From NCBI GenBank assembly GCA_020444205.1, contig JAHLLJ010000001.1, positions 50,088-114,087 on the forward strand: a DNA stretch of 64,000 bases, written 5' to 3'. Positions 30,141 through 41,058 of the stretch are shown piece after piece. The position numbers and the translations under genes were made by a program. Each line of letters starts with the position of its first letter. Within the stretch, counting starts at the first letter, position 1. The notes under the pieces were generated by a model. It saw nothing but the letters and a program-made list of their open reading frames with translations. It was not told the DNA's origin and did not search any database. This stretch comes from Deltaproteobacteria bacterium (GTDB taxonomy: Bacteria; Desulfobacterota; Desulfarculia; Desulfarculales; Desulfarculaceae).

Positions 30141-31403
30141 TTAGGGCTTGGCCATCTTGCAGCCGGTCTTGTCCAGCGGCATGGCGATTTCTTTGCCCGG
30201 TACCGTGAAATAGGTCTTGGGGTCATACACCCAAAAGGGATACTTGGGGTCGTGGTGGAACTTGCCCAGCAGCACCACTTCGTCGATACCGCTGTGATCC
30301 TCGGGGCGGATCCACTTCTTGCCCTCGGGGACCTCGAACTCCAGGCCTTCCAGGGCCGCGATCACCTTGGGGGTGTCGGTGGTGCCGGCCTTTTCAATGG
30401 CCAGCTTCAGAGCCAGCAACGCGGCGAAGCATTCCGCCCCTATATCGGCCGCGGGGTATCCGCCGAACTTCTTCTGGTACATGCCGATGTACTTGCGGTT
30501 GAGCTCGGAATCCCGATAGAAGGGGTAGTAGCGGGCCTCTCCCCAGAAGGGCAGCATCTCCTTGCCCAACCCGATGGAGGTCGCCACGGCGGTGGTGTTG
30601 TTTACGAACACCTTGACCTTGTCGAAGAATCCGAACGGTTTGGCCTGCTTGATGAAGTTGATCAGGTCCCCGGTCCACAGGGAGGTGAACACGCCTTCGG
30701 CCTTGGACTCCAGCAACGCAGTGATGTAGGGCTTGTAGTCCTGGCAGCCAAAGGGTGAAAACGACTCTTTGACGTATTCCACCGCATGCTTCTTGTTCTT
30801 CATGCCCTGCTTGAAAAATTCCCAGGATTCGTGGCCAAAGACGTAGTCGGGGTTGATCCCGGCCCACTTTTTGACGTCCGGGGCATTGGCCGCCATGCAA
30901 TAGGCGCTGGCCTTGGAGGCCATGCTGGTGGACTCGCCGATCCTGAACACGTAGGGGCTGCAATTGGCACCGGTGTACTTGTCGCTCATGGACGTGGAGA
31001 TGAATATCTTCTTGAACTCGTTGGCCAGGGGCACGCAGGCCAGGCCCACGCCGCTGGAGTTGGTGCCGAAGACAAAGTCCACGTTGTCCTCGAGAACCAG
31101 CTTTCTGAACTTACGCACGCCCACGCTGGGCTTTACCTGATCGTCTTCTTGAACCAGCTCCAGCTTGCGCCCCATGATGCCGCCGGACTGGTTGATTATA
31201 TCCTGAGCAATTTGAGCGGCGCGCATGGCCGGCACGCCCTGGCTGGCCATGATGCCCGAGGTGGTGTTGAGCTGGCCGAACTTGATGGGCTTGTTGGCCG
31301 CTCTGAGCAGAGTGGGCACCCCAAAGGTGGCCGCGCCCGCAACCAGGGCGCCACTGCCCACCACTTTCACGAATTCCCTACGCGTGATCTGTTTCTTCGC
31401 CAT
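30141..31403 (-). CDS. livK: ABC transporter substrate-binding protein (LivK type, Tat-like leader)
   Basis: KKQITRREFVKVVGSGALVAGAATFG leader; PIKFGQLNTTSGIMASQG; adjacent to livHMGF. Confidence 0.9.
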   Translation of the reverse strand: MAKKQITRREFVKVVGSGALVAGAATFGVPTLLRAANKPIKFGQLNTTSGIMASQGVPAMRAAQIAQDIINQSGGIMGRKLELVQEDDQVKPSVGVRKFRKLVLEDNVDFVFGTNSSGVGLACVPLANEFKKIFISTSMSDKYTGANCSPYVFRIGESTSMASKASAYCMAANAPDVKKWAGINPDYVFGHESWEFFKQGMKNKKHAVEYVKESFSPFGCQDYKPYITALLESKAEGVFTSLWTGDLINFIKQAKPFGFFDKVKVFVNNTTAVATSIGLGKEMLPFWGEARYYPFYRDSELNRKYIGMYQKKFGGYPAADIGAECFAALLALKLAIEKAGTTDTPKVIAALEGLEFEVPEGKKWIRPEDHSGIDEVVLLGKFHHDPKYPFWVYDPKTYFTVPGKEIAMPLDKTGCKMAKP

Positions 31404-31468
31404 CTTTCCCTCCCTTGGTAATAAGATCAGGATTTGCTGGCTTGACCGTGCTCACATCTTTTTCTTGC

Positions 31469-32212
31469 TCAGGAGATAATTTTTTGCTGCAGGATGTCAG
31501 GATCATGCAAAGCCAGGATTCTATCGCAACGGCTTCTAAGCCGTTTCATGCTTTCGTAGGCGTCGCGGGCATTTAGGATAATGCCCGGCAAAAGGGTGTT
31601 TTCGTCGCCGACCATGGGGTGCCCCGCTTCGGGATAAAAATTCTCTTGGCTGGTGCACATGCCGGCGATGGCCACGATTCCGCTCTTAGTCTCCACCAAG
31701 ACAGCCTGCCCGCCGGCCGCGTGGCCAGGCACCGGCAATAGGGTTAGGCCGGGCTCTATCTCATACTCGCCCTCGATCAGGCGCAGGTTGGCTCCTTCCC
31801 AGAGCTCGGGGCGGTAGATGCCCGCAAAGGGGGCAGGGTCCATGGCGAATTCGTATTCCGCCTTTTGCACCAGCACCTCGGCGTTAACGCAGCGTTTCAG
31901 GTTGTGGCAATGATCAAAATGCAGGTGGGTCTGGACCAGGACGTCCACCTGTTCCGGAGTGATGCCCACCGAGGCCAGGGCCTGCTCAAAGCTTTGCACA
32001 TGGGTGAGCTCCAGGTCCTTGAATCCGGGGTGGTAGGCAAGGTAGTCCTGGGTCTCTATGCCGCTGTCCACGATGATGTTTTTGGAGGCCCCGCGTATGA
32101 ACCACACCACGAAGGGGCGGATGATGCTTTGCCCGTAGCCGGCCATGTAGGTCATGTAGCCCTTTTCCGCCTGGTAGTAACACAGGGTCAGGGGCACGAT
32201 TTCAAATGACAT
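31469..32212 (-). CDS. MBL-fold metallohydrolase, lactonase-like family
   Basis: QTHLHFDHCHNLKRC (HxHxDH) and VPGHAAGGQAVLVET. Confidence 0.82.
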   Translation of the reverse strand: MSFEIVPLTLCYYQAEKGYMTYMAGYGQSIIRPFVVWFIRGASKNIIVDSGIETQDYLAYHPGFKDLELTHVQSFEQALASVGITPEQVDVLVQTHLHFDHCHNLKRCVNAEVLVQKAEYEFAMDPAPFAGIYRPELWEGANLRLIEGEYEIEPGLTLLPVPGHAAGGQAVLVETKSGIVAIAGMCTSQENFYPEAGHPMVGDENTLLPGIILNARDAYESMKRLRSRCDRILALHDPDILQQKIIS

Positions 32213-32230
32213 GGCTAACCACTCGTCCTG

Positions 32231-33592
32231 TTATTCATAGTTCTTTTCAAACAAAGGCGTCTTGCGGGTGGATTTTTCCAGGCTGCCCGGCTCGGCCCAC
32301 TGGATGACCGGCCTTATCTTCAGCTGGTCGTGAGTGGCCCGGCTGATACGATCGGCGAGCCCCTCCAGATCGTCGTCGCTCACCGTGGCCGAGCGCTCCA
32401 GTTTCAGCTTCAAAGGCGGGATGACTCTCGGCGGCTTGGTGTCCAGGACCACGCGCATTTCGCCGGTGACCTCCGGAGTGAAGGTCTCCACGATTTGCTT
32501 AATGGCCGCGGGGTAGATGTTCACCCCCTTGACCACCAGCATATCGTCTGCCCGGCCTATGAGCTTGATCCGGTGGCCGGGGAACCCGCAGTAGGGGCAC
32601 GGTTCGGTCCAAAGCTGGACCACGTCGCCGGTGGCGTATTTCACCAAGGGCGCTGCCTGGCGCTTGAGGGAGGTCACCACTATCTCTCCCACCGCCCCGT
32701 TCTCAATGGGCACAGGTTTTTTGGTGTCAGGATCCACCAGGTCGTCAAAGGCGGTGCAGAGGTCCGGGGCCACCCCGTGCATCCCTTGGTACTCCGGTGA
32801 TGCGCAGGTAATGGCGATGTCGTGGGCCGCGGGAGCCCAGTAGTCATAGATGGTGCATCCGTAGGCTTCTTCTATGCGTTGGCGCACCTCGGGAATGCTC
32901 ACCCCCACCTCGCCGGTGAGGAAGACTCCTTTCAAGTTGAGCTCGCCCACCTCCTTGCCGATGATGCTGGGTGCCTTGCCAATCAGGTATTCGGAGAGCG
33001 AGACCGTGGTAGCCATGTACTGGGGCCGGGTTTGCTCGGCAAAGCGCAACATAAGCTCTGAGCCGGCGCGGGCGTCAACGTCTATGGGCACGCCGCCCAC
33101 GCTCCTGAGGCCGAACAGGGAGATGGTGGTGGCGTAAATGCCCAGGGCAAAGATGAACAGCACCCGGTCGCCGTACTGCAGGCCGTTGAAAACAAAGCGG
33201 TGTCCCAAGGCCGGGGCGATGGTTTCCACGTCCTGCTTGCTCAGGGTGTAGGTGAAGGTCGGCACTCCGGTGGTTCCGGAGGTGGTGGCGGTCATGTAGA
33301 TGTCACGGGGGTCGATGCAAAGATGGGTCCCAAAAGGATGGCCGTCGCGCTCCAAGGACTCCATGGCGTTTAGGCGCTCCTGCTCCTTGTCCATGAAAAT
33401 GGGTAGGGCATGCAGATCATCCATGGTTTTGATGTCGCGGGGATCAGCACCGCAGTCTTGGAATTTCTGGCGATAAAAATCGGAGTTTTCGTAGCAATGA
33501 ATCAACTGGGGGGTTAGGCGCCGCTCCTGGTATTCACGTATGCCTTCAGGAGACAGACCTTTAAGTTCCTCGTTGGCAAAGTATCTTGGCAA
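32231..33592 (-). CDS. paaK: Phenylacetate-CoA ligase-like enzyme
   Basis: TATTSGTTGVPTFTYTLS, TGEVGVSIPEVRQRIEEAYGCTIYDYWA, LIGRADDMLVVKGVNIYP. Confidence 0.87.
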   Translation of the reverse strand: MPRYFANEELKGLSPEGIREYQERRLTPQLIHCYENSDFYRQKFQDCGADPRDIKTMDDLHALPIFMDKEQERLNAMESLERDGHPFGTHLCIDPRDIYMTATTSGTTGVPTFTYTLSKQDVETIAPALGHRFVFNGLQYGDRVLFIFALGIYATTISLFGLRSVGGVPIDVDARAGSELMLRFAEQTRPQYMATTVSLSEYLIGKAPSIIGKEVGELNLKGVFLTGEVGVSIPEVRQRIEEAYGCTIYDYWAPAAHDIAITCASPEYQGMHGVAPDLCTAFDDLVDPDTKKPVPIENGAVGEIVVTSLKRQAAPLVKYATGDVVQLWTEPCPYCGFPGHRIKLIGRADDMLVVKGVNIYPAAIKQIVETFTPEVTGEMRVVLDTKPPRVIPPLKLKLERSATVSDDDLEGLADRISRATHDQLKIRPVIQWAEPGSLEKSTRKTPLFEKNYE

Positions 33593-33660
33593 GGCTCTGT
33601 CCTTTCAGGCTTTCTAGTTGATTTCTTCCGGCCAAGAACAACACAGGCATCCTGTGTGCC

Positions 33661-33706
33661 TTGTAGTATACAATCTGGTATAAATTTTTTGCCTGAGCGA
33701 AGTCAA
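33661..33706 (-). promoter_or_regulatory. Putative promoter/operator of the paaK-MBL-liv transcription unit
   Basis: Minus strand TTGACT, 18-nt spacer, TATACC, then inverted repeat TTGTA-TAC-TACAA at the expected start site. Confidence 0.45.
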
Positions 33707-34006
33707 CCCCTTTTTTGGGCGATAGGAGATTGAAGGGAGTCAGCGGGGAAAAGGAGCTATGCCTTGCCCGCTATAGGAGTTTCTCGCTTCCCTGGGCTGA
33801 TGGACTGACGGCGCGGACGGGCAAGCCATTGATAATTATGAATTACCTGAGCCTTAAAAGAGGACGGCTATTTTTCATGAAGGTCTGCTTGGCCTCCTGG
33901 GATTCCCGGGAGTTCCACACTGGTATAGTCGCGTGCTCCAGCAAGGAAATGGTCCTCTGAACTCTAAGGGGCACCCTCTGGTGTAGAGTTTCCTAGCAAC
34001 CAAAAT

Positions 34007-34056
34007 AGCGGCATCCGGCTCCCTGAGCGCCCAGGGCCGGATGCCGCTGATTTTTA
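34007..34056. terminator. Hairpin terminator downstream of gcvPB, possibly bidirectional
   Basis: AGCGGCATCCGGC / GCCGGATGCCGCT perfect 13-bp stem; T-run on + strand, ATTTTGG on - strand. Confidence 0.7.
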
Positions 34057-34097
34057 AATACCGCTCTGCTTGCGAATGTCCGCGCCTGCTAGCCCGG

Positions 34098-35557
34098 CTA
34101 CTCTTGCGGCTCTTGCAACACCGGATGGCGTGCCGCGGTCACCTCGTCCAAGCGCCCCACCGGGGTGGTCTTCGGCGCGGCGTGCAGGGCTTCGGGATCG
34201 TCCGCTGCCTGGTCGGCGATGTGCCCCATGGCCGCCACAAAGGCGTCCAGGTTTTCCAGGGCCTCGGTCTCGGTGGGCTCGATCATAAGGGCTTCCTTCA
34301 CCACTAGGGGGAAGTACACGGTGGGTGGGTGAAATCCCTCGTCGATCAGCGCCTTGGCCACGTCCAGGGCATTGACACCGTGGCTTTTCACTTTGTCCTC
34401 CGCGCTGAACACCACCTCGTGCATACACGGCTTGTCAAAGGCCACCTGCCATTTGTCGCCCAGCTTGACCCGCAGGTAGTTGGCGGCCAGCACCGCGTCC
34501 TGACTCACTTCCTTCAGCCCCTCGCCTCCCAAGGCCAGGATGTAGGCAAAGGCTTTGAGGCACACCCCGAAGTTGCCGTAAAAGGGAGCCACGTAACCGA
34601 TGGACTTGTGTTGATCGTAGTCTAAAAACAGGGTGCCGTCGCCGCGCATCTCTACCCGGGAAATGGGCAGGTAGTCCATGAGTTTTTCAACCACGCCCAC
34701 CGGGCCGGCCCCCGGACCGCCGCCGCCGTGCGGGGTGCCAAAGGTCTTGTGCAGGTTCAGGTGTACGATGTCAAAGCCCATCTCGGCCGGCTTGGCCTGA
34801 CCCATGATGGCGTTGAGGTTGGCCCCGTCGTAATACATCAGGGCATCGGCTTGGTGGGCCGCCTCGGCGATCTCGGCGATGTAGGGGTTGAACAGGCCCA
34901 CGGTGTTGGGGTTGGTCATCATCACCCCAGCCACCTTATCGCTAAGCATCTCCTTGAAGGCCGCCGGGTCCATGACCCCGTCCTTGGAGGGCACGGTGAC
35001 CACCTCGTAACCGGCAATGGCCGCGGAGGCGGGGTTGGTGCCGTGGGCCGAGTCGGGCACCAGTACCAGGGATTTCTGGTTGCCCTTGTCGTTGTGATAA
35101 GCGGCCATGAGCATGATGCCGGTGAGCTCGCCGTGGGCTCCGGCCAGGGGCTGCATGGTAAAGGCGTCCATGCCGGTGATCTGCTTGAGAAGCTGCTCCA
35201 GCTCATAGATCACTTGCAAGGCGCCCTGGGCCAGCAGGCCTCCCCGGCGTAGCTGGGGCAGCAAGGGATGCAGCCCCGCGAAGCCGGGCAGGCGCGATGC
35301 CTGTTCGGTGAACTTGGGGTTGTATTTCATGGTGCACGAGCCCAGGGGATAGGTGCCCACGTCCACTCCGAAGTTGATGCGCGACAGCCGCGTGTAGTGG
35401 CGCACCAGGTCTATCTCCGCCACCTCGGGCAGCTCGGCGGGCTGGGCGCGCCTTAGCTCGGGCGGCAGTTGGCTCATCTCGCAGAAGCGCTCCTCCACCC
35501 GGGAGCAGGGCAGGGAGGCCGCCCGGCGGCCGGGCCGGCTTATCTCGAATATGGTTT

Positions 35558-35561
<4 letters not shown>
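34098..35561 (-). CDS. gcvPB: Glycine dehydrogenase (decarboxylating) subunit 2
   Basis: FTMQPLAGAHGELTGI; HLNLHKTFGTPHGGGGPGAGPVGV (PLP Lys). Confidence 0.96.
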
Positions 35562-36877
<1,316 letters not shown>

Positions 36878-36881
36878 GGCC

Positions 36882-37280
36882 TTATTCTCCCTCGGCCAAA
36901 AGCTGGTCGTAGGCGGCTGCATCCATGAGGTTGTCCAACTCGGCCTGATCGAATCCGCTTAGCTTGACCAGCCATCCCGCGCCGTAGCAATCCTGGTTGA
37001 TCAACTCGGGCTGGTCTTCCAAGGCGCTGTTCACCTCGGTCACCACCCCGCTCAGGGGAGCATAGACGTCCGCCGCGGTCTTGACCGACTCCACCACGCA
37101 CATCTCGCCCATCTGCTCCACCTCGGCCTCGGGCTCGGGCAGTTCCACGTAGGTGATGTCGCCCAACTGGTCTTGGGCATAGTCTGTGAGGCCCACCACG
37201 GCCAGATCGCCCTCCAGCTTTACCCACTCGTGCTCCTTGGTGTAGTAGAGACCCTCGGGCGCCTTTTTCACTTCGCTCAC
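36882..37280 (-). CDS. gcvH: Glycine cleavage system H protein
   Basis: YTKEHEWVKLEGDLAVVGLTDYAQDQLGDITYVELP; lipoyl ESVKTAADVYAP. Confidence 0.97.
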   Translation of the reverse strand: MSEVKKAPEGLYYTKEHEWVKLEGDLAVVGLTDYAQDQLGDITYVELPEPEAEVEQMGEMCVVESVKTAADVYAPLSGVVTEVNSALEDQPELINQDCYGAGWLVKLSGFDQAELDNLMDAAAYDQLLAEGE

Positions 37281-38458
37281 TTGTCACCTCCATCGAACTG
37301 CATGGGTTGCAGGTACCGGCCCTGGGGCCTGGTAAAACTCTTGACCACCCTTCCGGGCAGGGTTCGCTTGCGATAATTGATTTCCACTTCTTGTCCCACC
37401 TGGGCGCCGCCGTCCAGCAGGGCCAGGCCCAGGGGACGGTTGTAATGCTCCTGGCCGGGCTCGCCGTCCGCGAATTGCCAGGCCGGGATCATGGTGCCGC
37501 TGGTCAGCTCGCCCAGGGTCTTGCCGCCGGTTAGCACCACGGAGCCTTCGCGCATCATGCCCTTGGCCAAACCCGCCACGGCGAACACCCGCTGGGGCAG
37601 GTTTTCAGCGCCGCCCAAGGCCTGGGCCTCCAGGGCCGCCCGGCCCTGGAAATCGCCGCGCTGAGGATTCAGGTCCACTCCGAACTTGGCGGTGGGCACG
37701 GACATTATGGGGCGCTCGGAGGTGTACTCATGCCCATACAGAGGCAGGCAGGCCTCCAGGCGCAGGGTGTCCCGCGCCCCCAGCCCCACCGGTACCACCC
37801 CCATGGGCGCGCCGCTTGCAGCCAGCTTGTCCCACACCCCTTCGGCCTCTTCCCAGGGTGGAAAGAGCTCGAAGCTGACCGGCTCTCCCGTGTAGCCGGT
37901 GCGCGAGACATACAACTCCACGCCCCCCATGCGGTTATAGCCGCCGTGGTTGCGCCCGGCTGGAGGTAGTGGGTCGGCCAGAAGGGTGGCCAGAAGCTTT
38001 TCGCTGTCCGGGCCTTGCACCGCCAGCATGGCCAGGCGCGCGCTGTGGTCGGCAAACTCCACGCCTTCGGCCAGGTGTTGCTCCAGCCACTCGCGGTCCT
38101 TGTCGCGGTTGGCCGCGTTGACCACCAGCAGGTACTGCTCCGGGGCCTGCTGGTAGAGATAGGCGTCGTCCAGGGGGCATCCCGCCTCATCGGAGATAAG
38201 GGTGTACTGAGCCAGGCCCGGCGCCAACTTGGCCGGGTCGTTGGTGAGCAGTTCGCCCAGCCAGGCCCGAGCCTGGGGCCCGCGCACCGCGAAGCGGCCC
38301 ATATGGCTGATATCGAAAAGTCCGCCGTGCTTGCGGGTGGCCAAGTGTTCGGCGATGAGCCCATCGCCATAAGACACCGGCAGCCGCCAACCGGCGAAAT
38401 CCACCAGCTTGCCGCCATGGGCAGCGTGCCAGTCATGTAAGGGTGTTTTGGCCGTCAT
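37277..38458 (-). CDS. gcvT: Glycine cleavage system T protein (aminomethyltransferase)
   Basis: TPLHDWHAAHGGKLVDFAGWRLPVSY; FDISHMGRFAVRGPQA. Confidence 0.96.
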   Translation of the reverse strand: MTAKTPLHDWHAAHGGKLVDFAGWRLPVSYGDGLIAEHLATRKHGGLFDISHMGRFAVRGPQARAWLGELLTNDPAKLAPGLAQYTLISDEAGCPLDDAYLYQQAPEQYLLVVNAANRDKDREWLEQHLAEGVEFADHSARLAMLAVQGPDSEKLLATLLADPLPPAGRNHGGYNRMGGVELYVSRTGYTGEPVSFELFPPWEEAEGVWDKLAASGAPMGVVPVGLGARDTLRLEACLPLYGHEYTSERPIMSVPTAKFGVDLNPQRGDFQGRAALEAQALGGAENLPQRVFAVAGLAKGMMREGSVVLTGGKTLGELTSGTMIPAWQFADGEPGQEHYNRPLGLALLDGGAQVGQEVEINYRKRTLPGRVVKSFTRPQGRYLQPMQFDGGDK

Positions 38459-38493
38459 GCAGAAGGTCCTCCTTCGCCGCCAAGGGCGCCCAT
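38455..38493 (-). CDS. Putative 12-aa glycine-rich leader peptide MGALGGEGGPSA
   Basis: SD AGGAGG 9 nt upstream of ATG; stop overlaps gcvT start as ATGA. Confidence 0.35.
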   Translation of the reverse strand: MGALGGEGGPSA

Positions 38494-38507
38494 TTAGAGG
38501 TTCCTCC

Positions 38508-38692
38508 TGTTGCTGGGCCTGAGAGATTCGCCCCCGGGCGGGGCTTGCTCCTTCGGCGGACGGTAATACCGACTCTCTCCAGGAGTTGTATTCTCAGCGG
38601 TCCTTTTGCCTGAGAGTTTCAGCCCCGCTAGGGCCTTGCACCTTCGGCGGCCGCCTGGCCCTCCGGCCCGGCGGCGCTCTCCCGCTGAACGG
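38508..38692 (-). ncRNA. Tandem (two-aptamer) glycine riboswitch upstream of gcvT
   Basis: Minus strand AGCGGGAGAGC...CGCCGAAGGTGCAA...CTCTCAGGCAAAAGGACCGCT, then CTGGAGAGAGTC...CGCCGAAGGAGCAA...CTCTCAGGCCCAG. Confidence 0.95.
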
Positions 38693-38931
38693 TTTTTTAT
38701 CAACTACAGAATACCATCATCCTTTGGATTCAAAAAACCCCATTGACTAATTGCATCAAAGCGTTGCCGCCAAGGGCCTTGCGTCACGGGGACCAGACCA
38801 GGGCAGACACGGCCAAACCGGAGTGGGCAAACGCTGTCTCCCCCGCCCATAAAGCCTTTGCCCGGCCAGGGTTGTAGGTAATTTTCGATTAAATGTTCAA
38901 GGGCAGAGCCGCATTTTTGACCATGGCCCCG

Positions 38932-40608
38932 CTAATCTTCGTATTGGCTGGGGATTATGGCTCCCTCGGCGGCCGAGGCGGCCAGCCTGGAGTACATGGC
39001 CAAATACCCGGTCTTTATCTTGGGCGCTGGGCGCTGCCAGGAGGCCAGGCGCGAGGCCAGTTCCTCGTCGCTGATCTGCAGGTCCACGCGCCGCGCCGGG
39101 ATGTCCACGGTTATGCGGTCTCCGTCTTGCACCGCGGCCAGGGGGCCACCCTCGGCGGCCTCGGGCGAGATATGGCCCACGAAGCAGCCGTTGTTGGTGC
39201 CCGAGAAGCGGCCGTCGGTAATCAGGGCGGTTTTTTGGGCCAGGCCCTGGCCGTAGAGCATCTTCATGGCCAAGGCCATTTCGGGCATGCCCGGTCCGCC
39301 CTTGGGGCCTTCGTAACGGATCACCACCACCTCACCCGGCTGGATTTGCCTATCCATGATCGCCTGGTTGGCCTCCTCCTCAGAGTCGAAACAACGGGCC
39401 GTGCCGGTGAATTGCTGCATGGCGGGATCGATGGCCGCGGGCTTGGTTACCGCCGAGCCCGGAGCCAGGTTGCCCCTGAGCACCGCCAAACCACCCTGGG
39501 TGGACCAGGGATTTGCCATGGTGCGTATTATCTCCTCGCCGGTCTTGGGGGCCTCGGAAACGTTCTGAGCCACGCTGCCCCCGCTCACCGTGGGGTTGTC
39601 ACTATTTAGAAGCGGCAATATTTCGCGCATCACCGCGGGCACTCCGCCCGCTGCGTGGAAATCGGGAACATTGGCCGGCGCGGCGGGATATATCTTGGCT
39701 ACGTGCGGTGTGGTTTTTGAAAACTCTTCGAATATTTCCACTCCCATATCCACCCCGGCCTCGTAGGCCACGGCCAACAGGTGCAGCACCAGGTTGGTGG
39801 AGCCACCCATGGCCAAGCCTAGGCGCACCGCGTTTTCCAGGCCCGCTTGGTTGATGATCTTGCGGGCGGTGAGGTCTTCCCCCACCATGGCCACGATCCG
39901 CTGTCCCGCGCTTTGGGCCGCTCTGAGCCGGGCCGAGTGCACCGCCGGGATGGTGGCGCTGCCCGGCAGGCTGAGCCCCAGGCCCTCGGCCACACAGCCC
40001 ATGGAGTTGGCTGTGCCCAAAAAGGAGCAGGAGCCGCAGGTGGGCATCACGTTGTTTTCAAGTTGGGTAAAAGCCGCTTCGTCGATCTTGCCGGCGGCCA
40101 GCATGCCCACCCCCTCGGCCAGGGAGGTGATGTCGGAGCTGCGGCCGTCGAAATCGCAGCCTCCCAGGGAAGGCCCGCCATTGACCAATATGGCGGGCAG
40201 GTCCAGGCGGGCGGCGGCCATCAGCAGGCCGGGTACTATCTTGTCGCAGGAGCCCAAGAGCACCAGGGCGTCCAGGCGGTGGGCCTGGGCCACCACCTCC
40301 ACCGAGTTGGCGATAACCTCCCGGGAGGGCAGGATGTAGCGCATGCCCAAATGGGCGTTGGCCACCCCGTCGCAACAGCCGATCACCCCGAACTCCATGG
40401 GAGTGCCCCCGGCTTGGTAGATGCCCTTTTTGACCGACTCGGCCACCTGCTTCAGGTTGAAGTGGCCGGGCACCATGTTGCTATAGGTGTTGGCCACCCC
40501 GATCATGGGGCGTTCCAGGTCGTAGTCGCTGTGGCCCATGGATTTGAGCAGGGCCCGCACCTTGGCCCAACGGGGCCCCACCAGTATGTCTTTACTGCGG
40601 ATGGTCAT
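38932..40608 (-). CDS. ilvD: Dihydroxy-acid dehydratase
   Basis: GSCDKIVPGLLMAAARLDLPAILVNGG; PTCGSCSFLGTANSMGCVAEGLGLSLPGSATIPA; TDGRFSGTNNGCFVGHISPEA. Confidence 0.96.
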   Translation of the reverse strand: MTIRSKDILVGPRWAKVRALLKSMGHSDYDLERPMIGVANTYSNMVPGHFNLKQVAESVKKGIYQAGGTPMEFGVIGCCDGVANAHLGMRYILPSREVIANSVEVVAQAHRLDALVLLGSCDKIVPGLLMAAARLDLPAILVNGGPSLGGCDFDGRSSDITSLAEGVGMLAAGKIDEAAFTQLENNVMPTCGSCSFLGTANSMGCVAEGLGLSLPGSATIPAVHSARLRAAQSAGQRIVAMVGEDLTARKIINQAGLENAVRLGLAMGGSTNLVLHLLAVAYEAGVDMGVEIFEEFSKTTPHVAKIYPAAPANVPDFHAAGGVPAVMREILPLLNSDNPTVSGGSVAQNVSEAPKTGEEIIRTMANPWSTQGGLAVLRGNLAPGSAVTKPAAIDPAMQQFTGTARCFDSEEEANQAIMDRQIQPGEVVVIRYEGPKGGPGMPEMALAMKMLYGQGLAQKTALITDGRFSGTNNGCFVGHISPEAAEGGPLAAVQDGDRITVDIPARRVDLQISDEELASRLASWQRPAPKIKTGYLAMYSRLAASAAEGAIIPSQYED

Positions 40609-40856
40609 GCCTACTTCTCAAGTAAGGGTGAAGGGATAGGCTCAGATATATGTCCTGCGGGGGGTGCTTGTCCAGGGAGATATGTCACCAGATGGGTGCG
40701 CCGGGCGGCGAAACGCTTCAGCCATTCGGGCCATGGGTAGGAAGCTACCCGCCAATAATCATGTTTGTATTTTTTAATGACCTCTCAGCCTGCAACCGGC
40801 CCAGATTAGGCGCAAGGCTGTGGTGCCGGCGATTTTCCCGCGCCGTCCATAGGGCT

Positions 40857-40895
40857 ATGTATAGAAACCTATACATGTATATCATCTTGTACATG
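40857..40895. promoter_or_regulatory. Overlapping palindromes, candidate upstream activator site
   Basis: ATGTATAG-AAAC-CTATACAT (perfect 8-bp inverted repeat) followed by CATGTA-N10-TACATG. Confidence 0.45.
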
Positions 40896-41058
40896 AAAAT
40901 TTCTCCAATATATCAACTACTTTTTAAGTAAGCTTTTCTTGTGTAGATCATCCTATTCATTTTTCGGGCTTTCCTTTCCTATTCCCCTCCGACGGATTCT
41001 CCCCAATAAATCTTAAAAAACGGATACTTGGTGACGATTGGCCACTCCGGAAGCGGGG

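Noticed and set aside
33715-33960. 81-aa plus-strand ORF in the paaK-gcvPB spacer
   Set aside because: No RBS-supported start, no domain features, and atypical composition; not distinguishable from a chance ORF.
33959-33990. AACTCTA...TAGAGTT inverted repeat as a terminator
   Set aside because: Only 7 bp with a long loop and no T-run; insufficient support.
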